Source of the DNA: Turnera subulata
Lineage: Eukaryota; Streptophyta; Magnoliopsida; Malpighiales; Passifloraceae
Direction: 5' to 3'
Length of the DNA: 64,000 nucleotides
Assembly: GCA_028386065.3 (NCBI GenBank)
Contig: JAKUCV010003368.1
Location: 1-64,000, forward strand
Positions 56,100 to 64,000 of this stretch are shown one piece after another. The position numbers were made by a program, and so were the translations under genes. Below the pieces are notes generated by a model that searched no databases, had not been told where the DNA came from, and saw nothing but the letters and a program-made list of their open reading frames with translations. Each line of letters begins with the position of its first letter. The first letter of the stretch is position 1.

Positions 56100-56681
56100 N
56101 TATCAAAACCCTGAAATAAAACAAGGAGGCATGAGTTCTAACAATTTCCCCCTTTTTGATAATGACAAACAACTAGAAGTATATGCCAATTTTTATGAGT
56201 TTAACATAAGGATAATTCCCCCTATGTATTTAAATTGTGATTCCCCCTAACTTGGTGCATATACTTCTTCTTATTTTCCCCCTTTTGTCATTAGCAAAAA
56301 GAAATAAAGATAAGAAGAGGTTGAAAAGTGCTTATGTAAGAAATAGGTGGAGCTTTGAACAAGTGCAACATATTAGCTACACCTATACACTTCTATATGT
56401 GCCAAAATAAAGAATGTTAGAAAGCTTAGCTGAACATCGATGTTGTGATACTCAACATCGATGTATTGAGACTTCTGCTCAAATTTAGAAGTTCTTCATC
56501 ATCCCTTTGTTCCCCCTATCTTGTTGCCTAAATGAGGGGTACCTACAAAAACAACACTCATCCTTGCATTTCTACAAGAATTGATTAAGAACTTGGATGC
56601 TTCTTTGGTCATTTGCTTGGAGCATCCGCAATCAAGGTACCAAGGTACACTTGTTGCCTTCAAGCATACCTGCAAAACAAA

Positions 56682-58010
56682 TCAAAGGGATTTTGGTACC
56701 CAAATCTTTTTGGGTCCTTGGTGGTTAGGAACATAATAGTGATGAGCCTTATCTTGTGCCCAATGTCTATGCCTAGTAAAACATACCGGGGCAATGTGAC
56801 CTATCCTATTACAATATTGACAAGTAACGTTAGGATTGTGCATTCTTCTAGGTTGGTTATAGGTACCATATTGCCTATGTTCATGCAATCTATCATACTT
56901 GTTTTCCCTAAATTGAGTCACATAAAAATGAGAACTTTCATTTTTAGCTCTGTGTACATGTGTTCTTGCAACCTTAGCATTTGATCTAACATTGTAGGCA
57001 TATAATTTAGCATAGTGAGCTCTTCCACTACTTGCATTTGGTTTGGCATTTTGTGCATATGACCTTCTATGATGAATATGTGCTCTTGTGTCATGAACAT
57101 GTGATCTAGTATGATGAGTAGAAGATGAAGCAACATGTTTATGTGTCTTAGCTTTAAGCATAGCAGGTTTGACATTATTTAACACATTTGATGCACCTAA
57201 TCCTTCTTTTTGTGTTGGACTCCTTTGTTGTCCTAGAAGAAGATTAAGACCATCTCTACCATTTGTGAACTTTTCTAACGTATTCTTCAAATCATCAACT
57301 TGATGCTTAAGAGATTCATTCTCTTTTCCCAATTCAACACAAGAACATACATTTGAGGATATCTTCTCATTAAGTTCATTGCAAGACATATTAAGAATAT
57401 GCTTTTCTTTTCCAAGCTCATCAATTTTTCTTAACAACTCATCCTTATCATGTGACAATAATTCTACATTATTTTCTAGGGTCTTGTTCTGTTTCTTTAA
57501 GTTCTTATTAACATTTGAAACAGAAATGAATTTACTATACAATTCACTAAATGCATCTTGCAGCTCTTCAAATGTATAATCATCATTCGAATAGGAAGTA
57601 CTTACCTCTTCCGGAGATTCTTCCTTTGCCATGAAACAACGGTTGACAGTCTCATCTTGCTTGCTATCGGTTTCCTCATAGATGACTCCCAGCATTTCCC
57701 ACATCTCCTTGGCTGTTGCGCAGTGTGAGATCATTTGATAGTCATTCGGATTGACTGCACATTGGAGCATGTGTATTGCCTTGGAGTGGTTTTCGATTCT
57801 TTGGATGTCATCTTCGTTGTACCCTGCTTCCGTCCTTGTCGGAACTTGAGCGCCATTCTTTATCGTTAGCCAAGCTGCAAAGTTATTGGCTTGGATGAAG
57901 ATTCTCATCCTTTCCTTCCAATATGCGTAATTTGTCCCGTCAAAGAATGGTGCACAGGTAGTGGATTGTCCTTCAATGATTCCTGCATACAAATAATTTG
58001 AACAAGCCAT
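56682..58010 (-). CDS. gag: Sirevirus-type gag (442 residues)
   Basis: An intact frame. The N-terminal half has the copia gag (UBN2-like) block with FFDGTNYAYWKERMRIFIQA near residues 22-42, then a predicted coiled coil (about 155-250, rich in Leu/Lys/Glu), a His-rich basic stretch and a CCHC zinc knuckle CQYCNRIGHIAPVC near 405-418. Gag forms the capsid of the retrotransposon particle and binds its RNA. It ends ...WVPKSL then TGA. The same frame then reads ...SVPWYLDCGCSKQMT, a protease start whose usual DSG is DCG. Being open over 442 codons suggests recent insertion. Confidence 0.88.
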   Translation of the reverse strand: MACSNYLYAGIIEGQSTTCAPFFDGTNYAYWKERMRIFIQANNFAAWLTIKNGAQVPTRTEAGYNEDDIQRIENHSKAIHMLQCAVNPNDYQMISHCATAKEMWEMLGVIYEETDSKQDETVNRCFMAKEESPEEVSTSYSNDDYTFEELQDAFSELYSKFISVSNVNKNLKKQNKTLENNVELLSHDKDELLRKIDELGKEKHILNMSCNELNEKISSNVCSCVELGKENESLKHQVDDLKNTLEKFTNGRDGLNLLLGQQRSPTQKEGLGASNVLNNVKPAMLKAKTHKHVASSSTHHTRSHVHDTRAHIHHRRSYAQNAKPNASSGRAHYAKLYAYNVRSNAKVARTHVHRAKNESSHFYVTQFRENKYDRLHEHRQYGTYNQPRRMHNPNVTCQYCNRIGHIAPVCFTRHRHWAQDKAHHYYVPNHQGPKKIWVPKSL

Positions 58011-58050
58011 GGAAATTTACCTCTCAAACTGTTAAGTCTTTCAGAGAGTT

Positions 58051-58064
58051 AGGCTCCGCTACCA
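58051..58064 (-). other. Primer-binding site of the Sirevirus-like element
   Basis: TGGTAGCGGAGCC on the minus strand, two bases inside the 5' LTR end, fitting initiator tRNA-Met priming as in other copia elements. Confidence 0.8.
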
Positions 58065-58066
58065 AT

Positions 58067-59844
58067 TGTTAGAACAATAGCCCTTCGCTAGAGGGGGGGT
58101 GAATAGCGATAATCGAATAAAAACGAAATAAGCAGGAATTAAATGCGGAATTGAAAGAATGAAGGACAAGCAATTTATCCTGGTTCACACACACTCTACT
58201 AGTGTGGCTAATCCAGCCCTTCAAGTCTCACTTGAAGATTTCACTATCTATGTTAAGCTTACGGGTGCTTAACAAACCGTTACAACCTAGGAATTCTAGT
58301 CACAAGAATCCTAAACCTGAAAGTTCAAGTCACATGAACTTCAGCTCTCTTGCTTGAAGATACCTCACTTCAAGACTTTTCACACAAGAAGATATACACC
58401 TCTTCTTGTGAATCAACCAAGGGAACTAACCTCCCTTAAGGTGTGTAAGTACAATCACTCAGAATAAAAGACTCTCTCAAAGAGCAGGTATTAGTGTACA
58501 AATGAAGCTCTAAAAGGCAACTCTCAATCCTCAAAGGATATTGGCTCAATTAGGATTTGTAATGTATGTATGAATGAATAGCATGAATGTAGAGAGTTGA
58601 TTAGTTCTGAAACACAGCTAAAAATGCTCAATTTATAGCTTTGAAAAGTTATAGAGCCGTTTTAAATCCACCCAAAAACAGCCTTAAACAAAACATAGTG
58701 GGTGCTGAAAAGTTGTCTGCTACAACGGCAAAACATCGATGTTTTGCATCTGAACATCGATGTTTTAGCCAACATTTTTAAATAATTGTTCCAACGGCTA
58801 GTAGAACATCGATGTTGCATTTTAGAACATCGATGTTGTAATACTCAACATCGATGTTCTTAAATTAAACATCGATGTTTTTTTTGGCTTCGCAAAAATA
58901 TGATGAAAAAGGGTCTATGCCAGAACATCGATGTTGGAAAACGAAACATCGATGTTTTGTGAAACATCGATGTTTAATTGGCCAACATCGATGTTTTTTG
59001 GCTTCGGCAAAATTATGTTTCAAAGACAGTTTTCATGAACATCGATGTTGGATTGTAAACATCGATGTTTTGACCAACGGTCACAAGAACATCGATGTTT
59101 TGTAGTCCAACATCGATGTTTTTCCGCTTCTGCCAATTTTTGTAAAAATGCTTGGAATCAAGAACATCGATGTTTATAACATAACATCGATGTTATTTTG
59201 GCTCGGCAAAAATCCTTTTAAAGTGACTGGAAAGAAACATCGATGTTATCTTTTAGAACATCGATGTTATGCCTAATTTTAAAAACAACGGTCATTAGAA
59301 CATCGATGTTTGGGATTCCAACATCGATGTTTAAATCCACAACATCGATGTTTAAATCTACAACATCGATGTTCATGGCTCGAAAAACATTTTTAATGCT
59401 TGGAAATATGTTATGTTATGCATGATCAAAATTTATCTTATTTTGAGCCAATGTCCTAGAAGAGTTGAGTGTTATACCTTGTACAATTTGTGGATCTAAC
59501 TCTTCTTTCTTGGCTCTTCAATTCTTGTACTCATTCATTTTGATCCTTTGCTCTTGAATGGTTTATATGCCTGGGGATTGGTTTGACTTCATTTCTTTTT
59601 GCTTCTTCTTTGTCATGATCTTGAATTGGTTTGTCAATTATCAAAACCTTGTGCAAAGGGGTCCTAACTTCTCTTGCTCTTATTGCACTTCAACTCTTTG
59701 ATCAACTTTACTTGAATTCTTGATCACTTGGGTTGAGTACTTGATCTTTGCTTGATTTCTTTTTGCTTCAAGGATGTCATCAATTGAGCCAAGGTTTGTC
59801 ATTATCAAAACCCTGAAATGAAACAAGGAGGCATGAGTTCTAAC
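58067..59844 (-). repeat. 5' LTR of the Sirevirus-like element (1,778 bp)
   Basis: It starts TGTTAGAACTCATGCCTCC and ends GTTCTAACA on the minus strand; the termini are 9-bp inverted repeats. It contains the palindrome array at 58,732-59,375. Confidence 0.88.
58732..59375. repeat. 22 copies of the palindrome AACATCGATGTT
   Basis: Within 645 bp the core ACATCGATGT occurs 22 times, most as the full 12-bp palindrome AACATCGATGTT, often in pairs 20-25 bp apart, while the spacers differ freely. Two more copies (one with an A at the end) lie at about 56,439-56,462 in the internal 3' region. Palindromic repeats in Sirevirus LTRs are known as a lineage feature; this motif and its density are unusual. 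Confidence 0.95.
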
Positions 59845-60079
59845 AGGCCCGCCCCGCCTAGAACAGTCATGTTTGACTGGGCTTACACACATTCGCTCAC
59901 TTACGTTGTCCCCCCTCAGCTCACCCTAGCCCCGAGCCTTTTACTCTTCTAACGTCAGTTCCAAGGCTTCACACCAAGTCTTCACGGACATAATATGCAT
60001 GCTTAAGTAGGATCAGGCAGAACCGTTGTTGCCTGATGGGAACTTCCCCCATATTACTATCAATGTCTTCATGTCGCAC
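59845..60079. other. Mitochondrial-type sequence left of nad7
   Basis: Non-coding; the last bases before 60,080 (minus GTGCGACATG) look like the 5' end of the next nad7 intron. Confidence 0.5.
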
Positions 60080-60547
60080 GACCTCTTAACATTACACCAC
60101 TAAATCCCCAATCCTTTGCTTGCTGTGCAGTGACAGTACCAATATCCACTAATCGTTGTTTCCAGATACGGTTGCCGGTTGACATCTCTTCTAATTCGTC
60201 GATACGAGAAGCAAATTGTTGTGTGAAGGAATCAATATCTCGACATAAGCCGAGAGGCAGATCTTGTGCTACTCCACCTGGTCGTATGAAACTGGCATGC
60301 ATCCCGGCTCCCGAGACACTTTCATAGAATTCCAACAATTTCTCCCGCTCCTCAAAAGCCCACAGGAATGGAGTTGATGCTCCCACATCCATAGCATGAG
60401 TAGTTAAAGCAAGTGAATGATTTGAAATTCGAGTTATTTCACGGAATAAAACTCGTATATATTGAGCTCGTAATGGTACCTCACAATTCAAAAGTTTCTC
60501 TACGGCTGAAGAATAAGCGTGTTCTTGGGCCATCTAGAAACATAGAT
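60080..60547 (-). pseudogene. nad7: nad7 exon 3
   Basis: The minus strand encodes [20 protein letters not shown] ... [32 protein letters not shown], the middle of NADH dehydrogenase subunit 7 (complex I 49-kDa subunit), with about the expected exon size (467 bp). The downstream edge is followed by GTGCGAC, a group II intron start. At the 5' end the usual YVSMMAQEH coding sequence has lost one base (TTTCTAGATGGCC), which shifts the frame. Together with the absence of other nad7 exons in the window this makes it a pseudogene or isolated exon. Confidence 0.9.
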
Positions 60548-60632
60548 AGGGTCGACGACGGAACGAAGAACTCACCCTAGATACAGCTTTTTCGTACACG
60601 TTCACTTGCATCACATACACAAGTGCTCTCTG

Positions 60633-60667
60633 AACCGTGCAATAAGGTCACCCATAACACGGCTCTC
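60633..60667 (-). other. Group II intron domain V upstream of nad7 exon 3
   Basis: The minus strand reads GAGCCGTGTTATGGGTGACC then TTATTGCACGGTTC, a textbook domain V hairpin. It lies ~85 bp before the exon, as for the 3' end of nad7 intron 2. Confidence 0.85.
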
Positions 60668-61982
60668 CCACTTGAGTTACCTTAGCCCCGGGCCATGCTA
60701 TTCAATGATATTGGAAAAATGGTAGCGTAACATAACAACTAGTATTGAAAGCTGGTCGCCTTTTGAGGGAGGGAAAGAGGCAGGGTTATATTTCCGGGCC
60801 GGGCGAAGGGAATGGATATTTACAATTCATTCTTCAAGATAAGAGGATATTTTATTTTTAAATCATTTCTTTCGAGATGCGAAGAATATTCCTAGTCTGT
60901 CTAACTTTTGTAATAGTTACCGCGGAGTGGGTCCTTCAAACATTCTCTATTAATATTTCTCGGTCGATAAATGGAAAGAAAGAATGAGAGCAGGACGAAT
61001 CCGCTCTTACTGGTCTCATATCCCCACTTCCTCAATCTCTGTAACCCGACCATGCCCTAGCTCAAGTTAGCTTGAAGCGAAGGAATTTTAGAAAGATAAA
61101 CAAGACGGCATACGGGTAGGTGAGCTATAGTAGGTTCAAAGAAAGAAGTCAGAGTCTGCAGTAAGCGCTGGTTTGGCCTTTTGCCGGGTAACTTTGATAT
61201 TATTAGCTTCCTTTTCATTCCTCTTCTGGTTTGAGTTCCTTGTCTGAAAGACCTACCCTGTGAATAAAATTACACAAACAATCGGGCAAGGGTCACTCTA
61301 CAGGTAGGCCAGTTTCAGCCGAAGTAGGTTCAAAGTAGGCAGAGAAAGAAATCGTTCCAACTAGGCCAGCATAGACGGAATTGGAGCTAGCCTTTGTAGC
61401 AGCCTCCGTTGAAGGTGGCTGCTACAAAGAAGAAAGCCAAAGCTGCTGGGAAGTCCCAATCGAGTTCCTTAGAGGAGGTTGCCGGTCAGGTCACGATTCG
61501 GCCTTAGTTCCAGGTGTGACTGATCCTCGTGTTTCTACCAACACTAGTAAACTCACTTTATTGGTTTTCACCAAATCTTTAGCTGTTGACTGAAGATTAG
61601 TATTGCCGGCACCACGGCAATTCCAAACTAGAAATCTTGAGTCACTTGAGTACGTCCGGAAACAATAGCGGGTTACTTTAGTTCAAAAGAAATATCACCT
61701 CGAAGGCATGGAGGAACCGCAATAGCCAATCCCAAGCTCGCTGAAGAAGGAACTATCGCCCAAATAAATAAAGAAAAAGTTTTCCTTACTTTAACAAGTA
61801 AGATCTACAAACCTTTTCGAAGTGACAATTGAGGGCCAGAGCTTAGTGGAATTTAGAATCTTTTTTTCTATTTTAAGAACTTGAAAAAATTCCATATCCA
61901 GAATCTCCCGCAGGTGGTCAACGTGGATTGCCTGATCCAAATGATTTCGAACGATAGACTCATACTCCCCGGGTCTAGTTTA
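60668..61982. other. Probable nad7 intron 2 and mitochondrial-type sequence
   Basis: The first part is likely nad7 intron 2 (minus). Where it ends is not visible. No other gene was recognised. Confidence 0.45.
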
Positions 61983-62025
61983 CGGGGGGATAAAAAAAAT
62001 TTCTATTCTCTAGATTTCGAATTCG
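61983..62025 (+). repeat. 43-bp mitochondrial repeat, copy 2
   Basis: Matches 48,814-48,856. Confidence 0.85.
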
Positions 62026-62031
62026 CTCTTT

Positions 62032-62334
62032 TTGTTTTGTTTTGGGCTTGGAAAGCATTTAGAAGAAAAAAAGAATGAAACTTATGGGTCAAACAAAAAA
62101 GGGTGGGGCGGCAAGACCCAAGAAAACTACAAGATACCTCGATTGAAAACCGGAAACAGTTCCACGGCGGGAGGGAGAGGTTTCTATATTGATTCAGATC
62201 CGTTCTATACCGCAGGCTCCGAGGTACCAGATGTAGACGATCGGAAGTGGATGGAAAAAAGTCATCCTTCACTGAGAAAGGGAGCACTCCAGATGAAATT
62301 CAATGATTTGAGAGCTCATACCCGGAGAGACTAA
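62032..62334 (+). CDS. Unrecognised mitochondrial-type ORF
   Basis: About 100 codons; the frame opens at a TTG and reads ...KTQENYKIPRLKTGNSSTAG through to LRAHTRRD-stop. It has no hydrophobic segment, is basic, and has no family that I recognise. It may be a chance frame. Confidence 0.25.
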   Translation: MFCFGLGKHLEEKKNETYGSNKKGWGGKTQENYKIPRLKTGNSSTAGGRGFYIDSDPFYTAGSEVPDVDDRKWMEKSHPSLRKGALQMKFNDLRAHTRRD

Positions 62335-62762
62335 GACCTACCCTACCTTGGTTATCCGCTTTCATGCTACCACTGAGCGGACTTTCCTATAAATAAGAAG
62401 AGAGATATCTATCGGATCGGTATTCACCGAGTCCTATCATTTTCATTCTTTACGTCCTGCTAAACTCATCTTAGTAGCGGATGGTAAAGCCTTTTGGGCT
62501 AAGGTCGCTTTGAGCATAATTGGATATGGAAAAGGTTCATATTCCTGCCTGGTTATCAAGCACCTTCGGTGAAAGAAAGGTGCCATAAATTCTTTAATAG
62601 AAGAGAGACAGTCTCGTGACTGCTGACGAGGAAAGACTACTTTAGCTCTAAAGCAGCTCGAAGCGTAGATCTATTCTTCCTATACCTAATTCTCTAGTCA
62701 TAGATGTATTCTTTCGAATGCGCCTCAGTCTCAAGTGTTTGAGGGAGTGAGCGAAGTTCCCA
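62335..62762. other. Mitochondrial-type spacer
   Basis: No gene recognised. Confidence 0.4.
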
Positions 62763-62951
62763 ATGTTAGACTACTATTTCGTCTGGTTTTTGGTTCCTAG
62801 TCTTATTTTATTAGTAGCCATGATTGGAGCTATAGTACTTACTATGCATAGGACTACTCAGGTTAAAAGACAGAATATCTTTCGACGAGATGCTCTTGAC
62901 TTTAGGAGGACTATAATGAGGAGGACGACAAACCCACTCACGATCGACTAA
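62763..62951 (+). pseudogene. nad6: nad6 3'-terminal fragment
   Basis: FLVPSLILLVAMIGAIVLTM then HRTTQVKRQNIFRRDALDFR and RTIMRRTTNPLTID-stop is the C-terminus of NADH dehydrogenase subunit 6. The first ~6 codons (MLDYYF) are not nad6-like, so the fragment begins inside the gene and gains a chance ATG. It is about a quarter of the full protein. Confidence 0.88.
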
Positions 62952-64000
62952 AAGGAGAGTCGCCCTTGGTTCAAATCCAATTCGTGAGAAGAGTCCAAAC
63001 GAGAGACTATAACAGTAAAAAAAAAAGGCAATCGGCTAAAATATAAATACTCATAGAGCTCGTTCTTTCACTCATAAAACATAGAAGATAAACAGTAGTC
63101 CCTTACTATATGACTTACTAAGTCAGGAACGGCGGGACGGATTAAAGCAAGAATTCCTCAACTCCTTCGGTTAACTATATCTGCTTATATTTATTAGAAA
63201 GACTCAAGGGGGATTCTTATTAGATATTCATAGTTAATTTCGGCTATAATAAAACCCTAATGAAATGGCATTTCTGGAACTTTTGACTTTTGTATTTATA
63301 TGCCAACTTTAGTCATTTTGTAGTGAGGAAGGCCTTTAAGAAGTTAGGTTTTTAAGTGCTTAAAGCGAGTATCCACCATTCCCAATAGACATGGTTAGTA
63401 GACTTTCATTTACAGTCGCTTCGGCTATAGCACATTCTAATTGGCCTAATGCTTACATCATAACTAATATACTGACGAGCTCACGCAAGACAATTTAAAA
63501 AATATGGCTGTTAATCCCAACCTCTGAAAGCACTACTAAAAGATCAAAATTCGATTTCACGTGAATCATTGAACCTTACAAAATATTAAAATGAGGCTTA
63601 TTTACTCATGATGTCTCCATTTCGTAAATCGGATTGGGCAAATCAGGCCAAAGGCGAGCCCTTTCGCCTTCTCTTTCTGCCATTCGTTACGATATGTGTA
63701 TCCGGGAATAGTTGTTTGGAAGCCTAGATCGGGGTACGAGGTTTTCTCTATTTTGGAAGAAAAGAAAGGGCTTGAATAATTAAATTACAAAAGACATTGA
63801 CTATTCAATCCGGAGTTGCTCTCGTCTGTGTAGTGCATCGGGGAAAGCCTGAAATGAAGGATCAGTTCACTATGGTTGGAAGAAGACAGATGGGAGTGAG
63901 CCGAGCGAGAGCAAAGCTAGTTCCAGTGGTGGGCTGTCGGTCTGGTCCCATTTTAGACATAGAAAGAAGAGTTGAAATGCTAGATTAAGAAGGGCGAACT
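62952..64000. other. Mitochondrial-type sequence to the window end
   Basis: A basic 64-codon frame at 63,797-63,988 has no recognised family. Otherwise nothing is identified. Confidence 0.4.

Larger units (their letters stand above)
56101..59844 (-). mobile_element. Sirevirus-like copia element, pol-deleted
   Basis: On the minus strand: 5' LTR 59844-58067 (TGTTAGAAC...GTTCTAACA), primer-binding site TGGTAGCGGAGCC (58,051-58,064), gag with zinc knuckle, a short protease start, then a jump to 3' non-coding sequence, a purine tract (AAAAAGGGGGAAATTG) and the first 43 bp of the 3' LTR (56,143-56,101), cut by the N at 56,100. Integrase, RT and RNase H are missing. Long LTRs, a large gag with a coiled-coil region and the PBS fit the SIRE/Maximus lineage. 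No target duplication can be checked because the 3' LTR is incomplete. Confidence 0.85.
42665..64000. other. Mitochondrial DNA block (NUMT), open to the right
   Basis: From the KCS break to the window end the sequence has plant mitochondrial character: nad1, nad7, nad6, cob and atp1 pieces, two group II intron domain V elements, chimeric ORFs and scattered repeats. None of the mitochondrial genes is complete. This is best explained as mitochondrial DNA inserted into the nucleus. It also contains nuclear-type fragments (PHD protein, LINE, RNase H, gypsy, Sirevirus), which may have been in the mitochondrial genome or arrived later. A false join of a mitochondrial contig is the main alternative. 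Confidence 0.85.

Noticed and set aside
58732..59375. CRISPR-like repeat-spacer pattern
   Set aside because: The repeat is only 12 bp, spacers are of uneven length and it lies in a retrotransposon LTR.

Overview
This window looks like nuclear DNA of a flowering plant, most likely a eudicot, with a long block of plant mitochondrial DNA at its right end. The nuclear part (1 to about 42,660) is AT-rich and repeat-dominated. It has only a few plant genes: a truncated dynamin-related protein 4 (DRP4), a tandem-repeat CLE peptide precursor, a zinc-finger homeodomain (ZHD) transcription factor, the chloroplast NDH subunit NdhT (one intron) and a KCS12-like 3-ketoacyl-CoA synthase. Everything was read by eye; no database search was possible, so family names rest on recognised motifs.

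Left part (1-15.1 kb): a DRP4 reading frame is cut by an LTR whose other end lies outside the window. At 3.3-5.4 kb a secreted multi-CLE peptide precursor (signal peptide, then 14 near-identical 18-residue repeats each holding a CLE dodecapeptide) is split by a 968-bp, internally deleted copia element with a perfect 5-bp target duplication. A 2.8-kb solo LTR (6.7-9.5 kb), a MULE-like MITE and the intact ZHD gene follow.

Middle (15.1-25.5 kb): one copia element on the minus strand, bounded by GTTAT duplications, has a 5S-rRNA-bearing (Cassandra-like) LTR inside its 3' LTR and a 3.6-kb solo LTR inside its reverse transcriptase. Its sense strand carries many short hairpins with differing stems and a constant NNGAA loop. 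NdhT (26.0-27.0 kb) follows, then a third solo LTR of the same family and duplicated, partly inverted fragments of a UGT88-like glycosyltransferase gene with tRNA-Glu-like remnants.

KCS region (33-42.7 kb): an intact KCS gene lies in a segment duplicated about 5 kb downstream. Two Helitron ends flank or separate the copies; one Helitron carries kinesin-14 exons and the other a receptor-kinase exon. The second KCS copy is cut after about 90 codons by the mitochondrial block.

Mitochondrial block (about 42,665-64,000, continuing past the window): fragments of cob, atp1, nad1 (exon plus upstream group II domain V), nad7 (exon 3 plus domain V), nad6 3' end, a chimeric atp1/membrane ORF, unrecognised ORFs and mitochondrial repeats, mixed with nuclear-type fragments (PHD-finger protein, LINE zf-RVT, RNase H, gypsy gag) and a Sirevirus-like copia whose LTR holds 22 copies of a 12-bp palindrome. 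No mitochondrial gene is complete. Two single N bases (46,643 and 56,100) mark joins that need caution.
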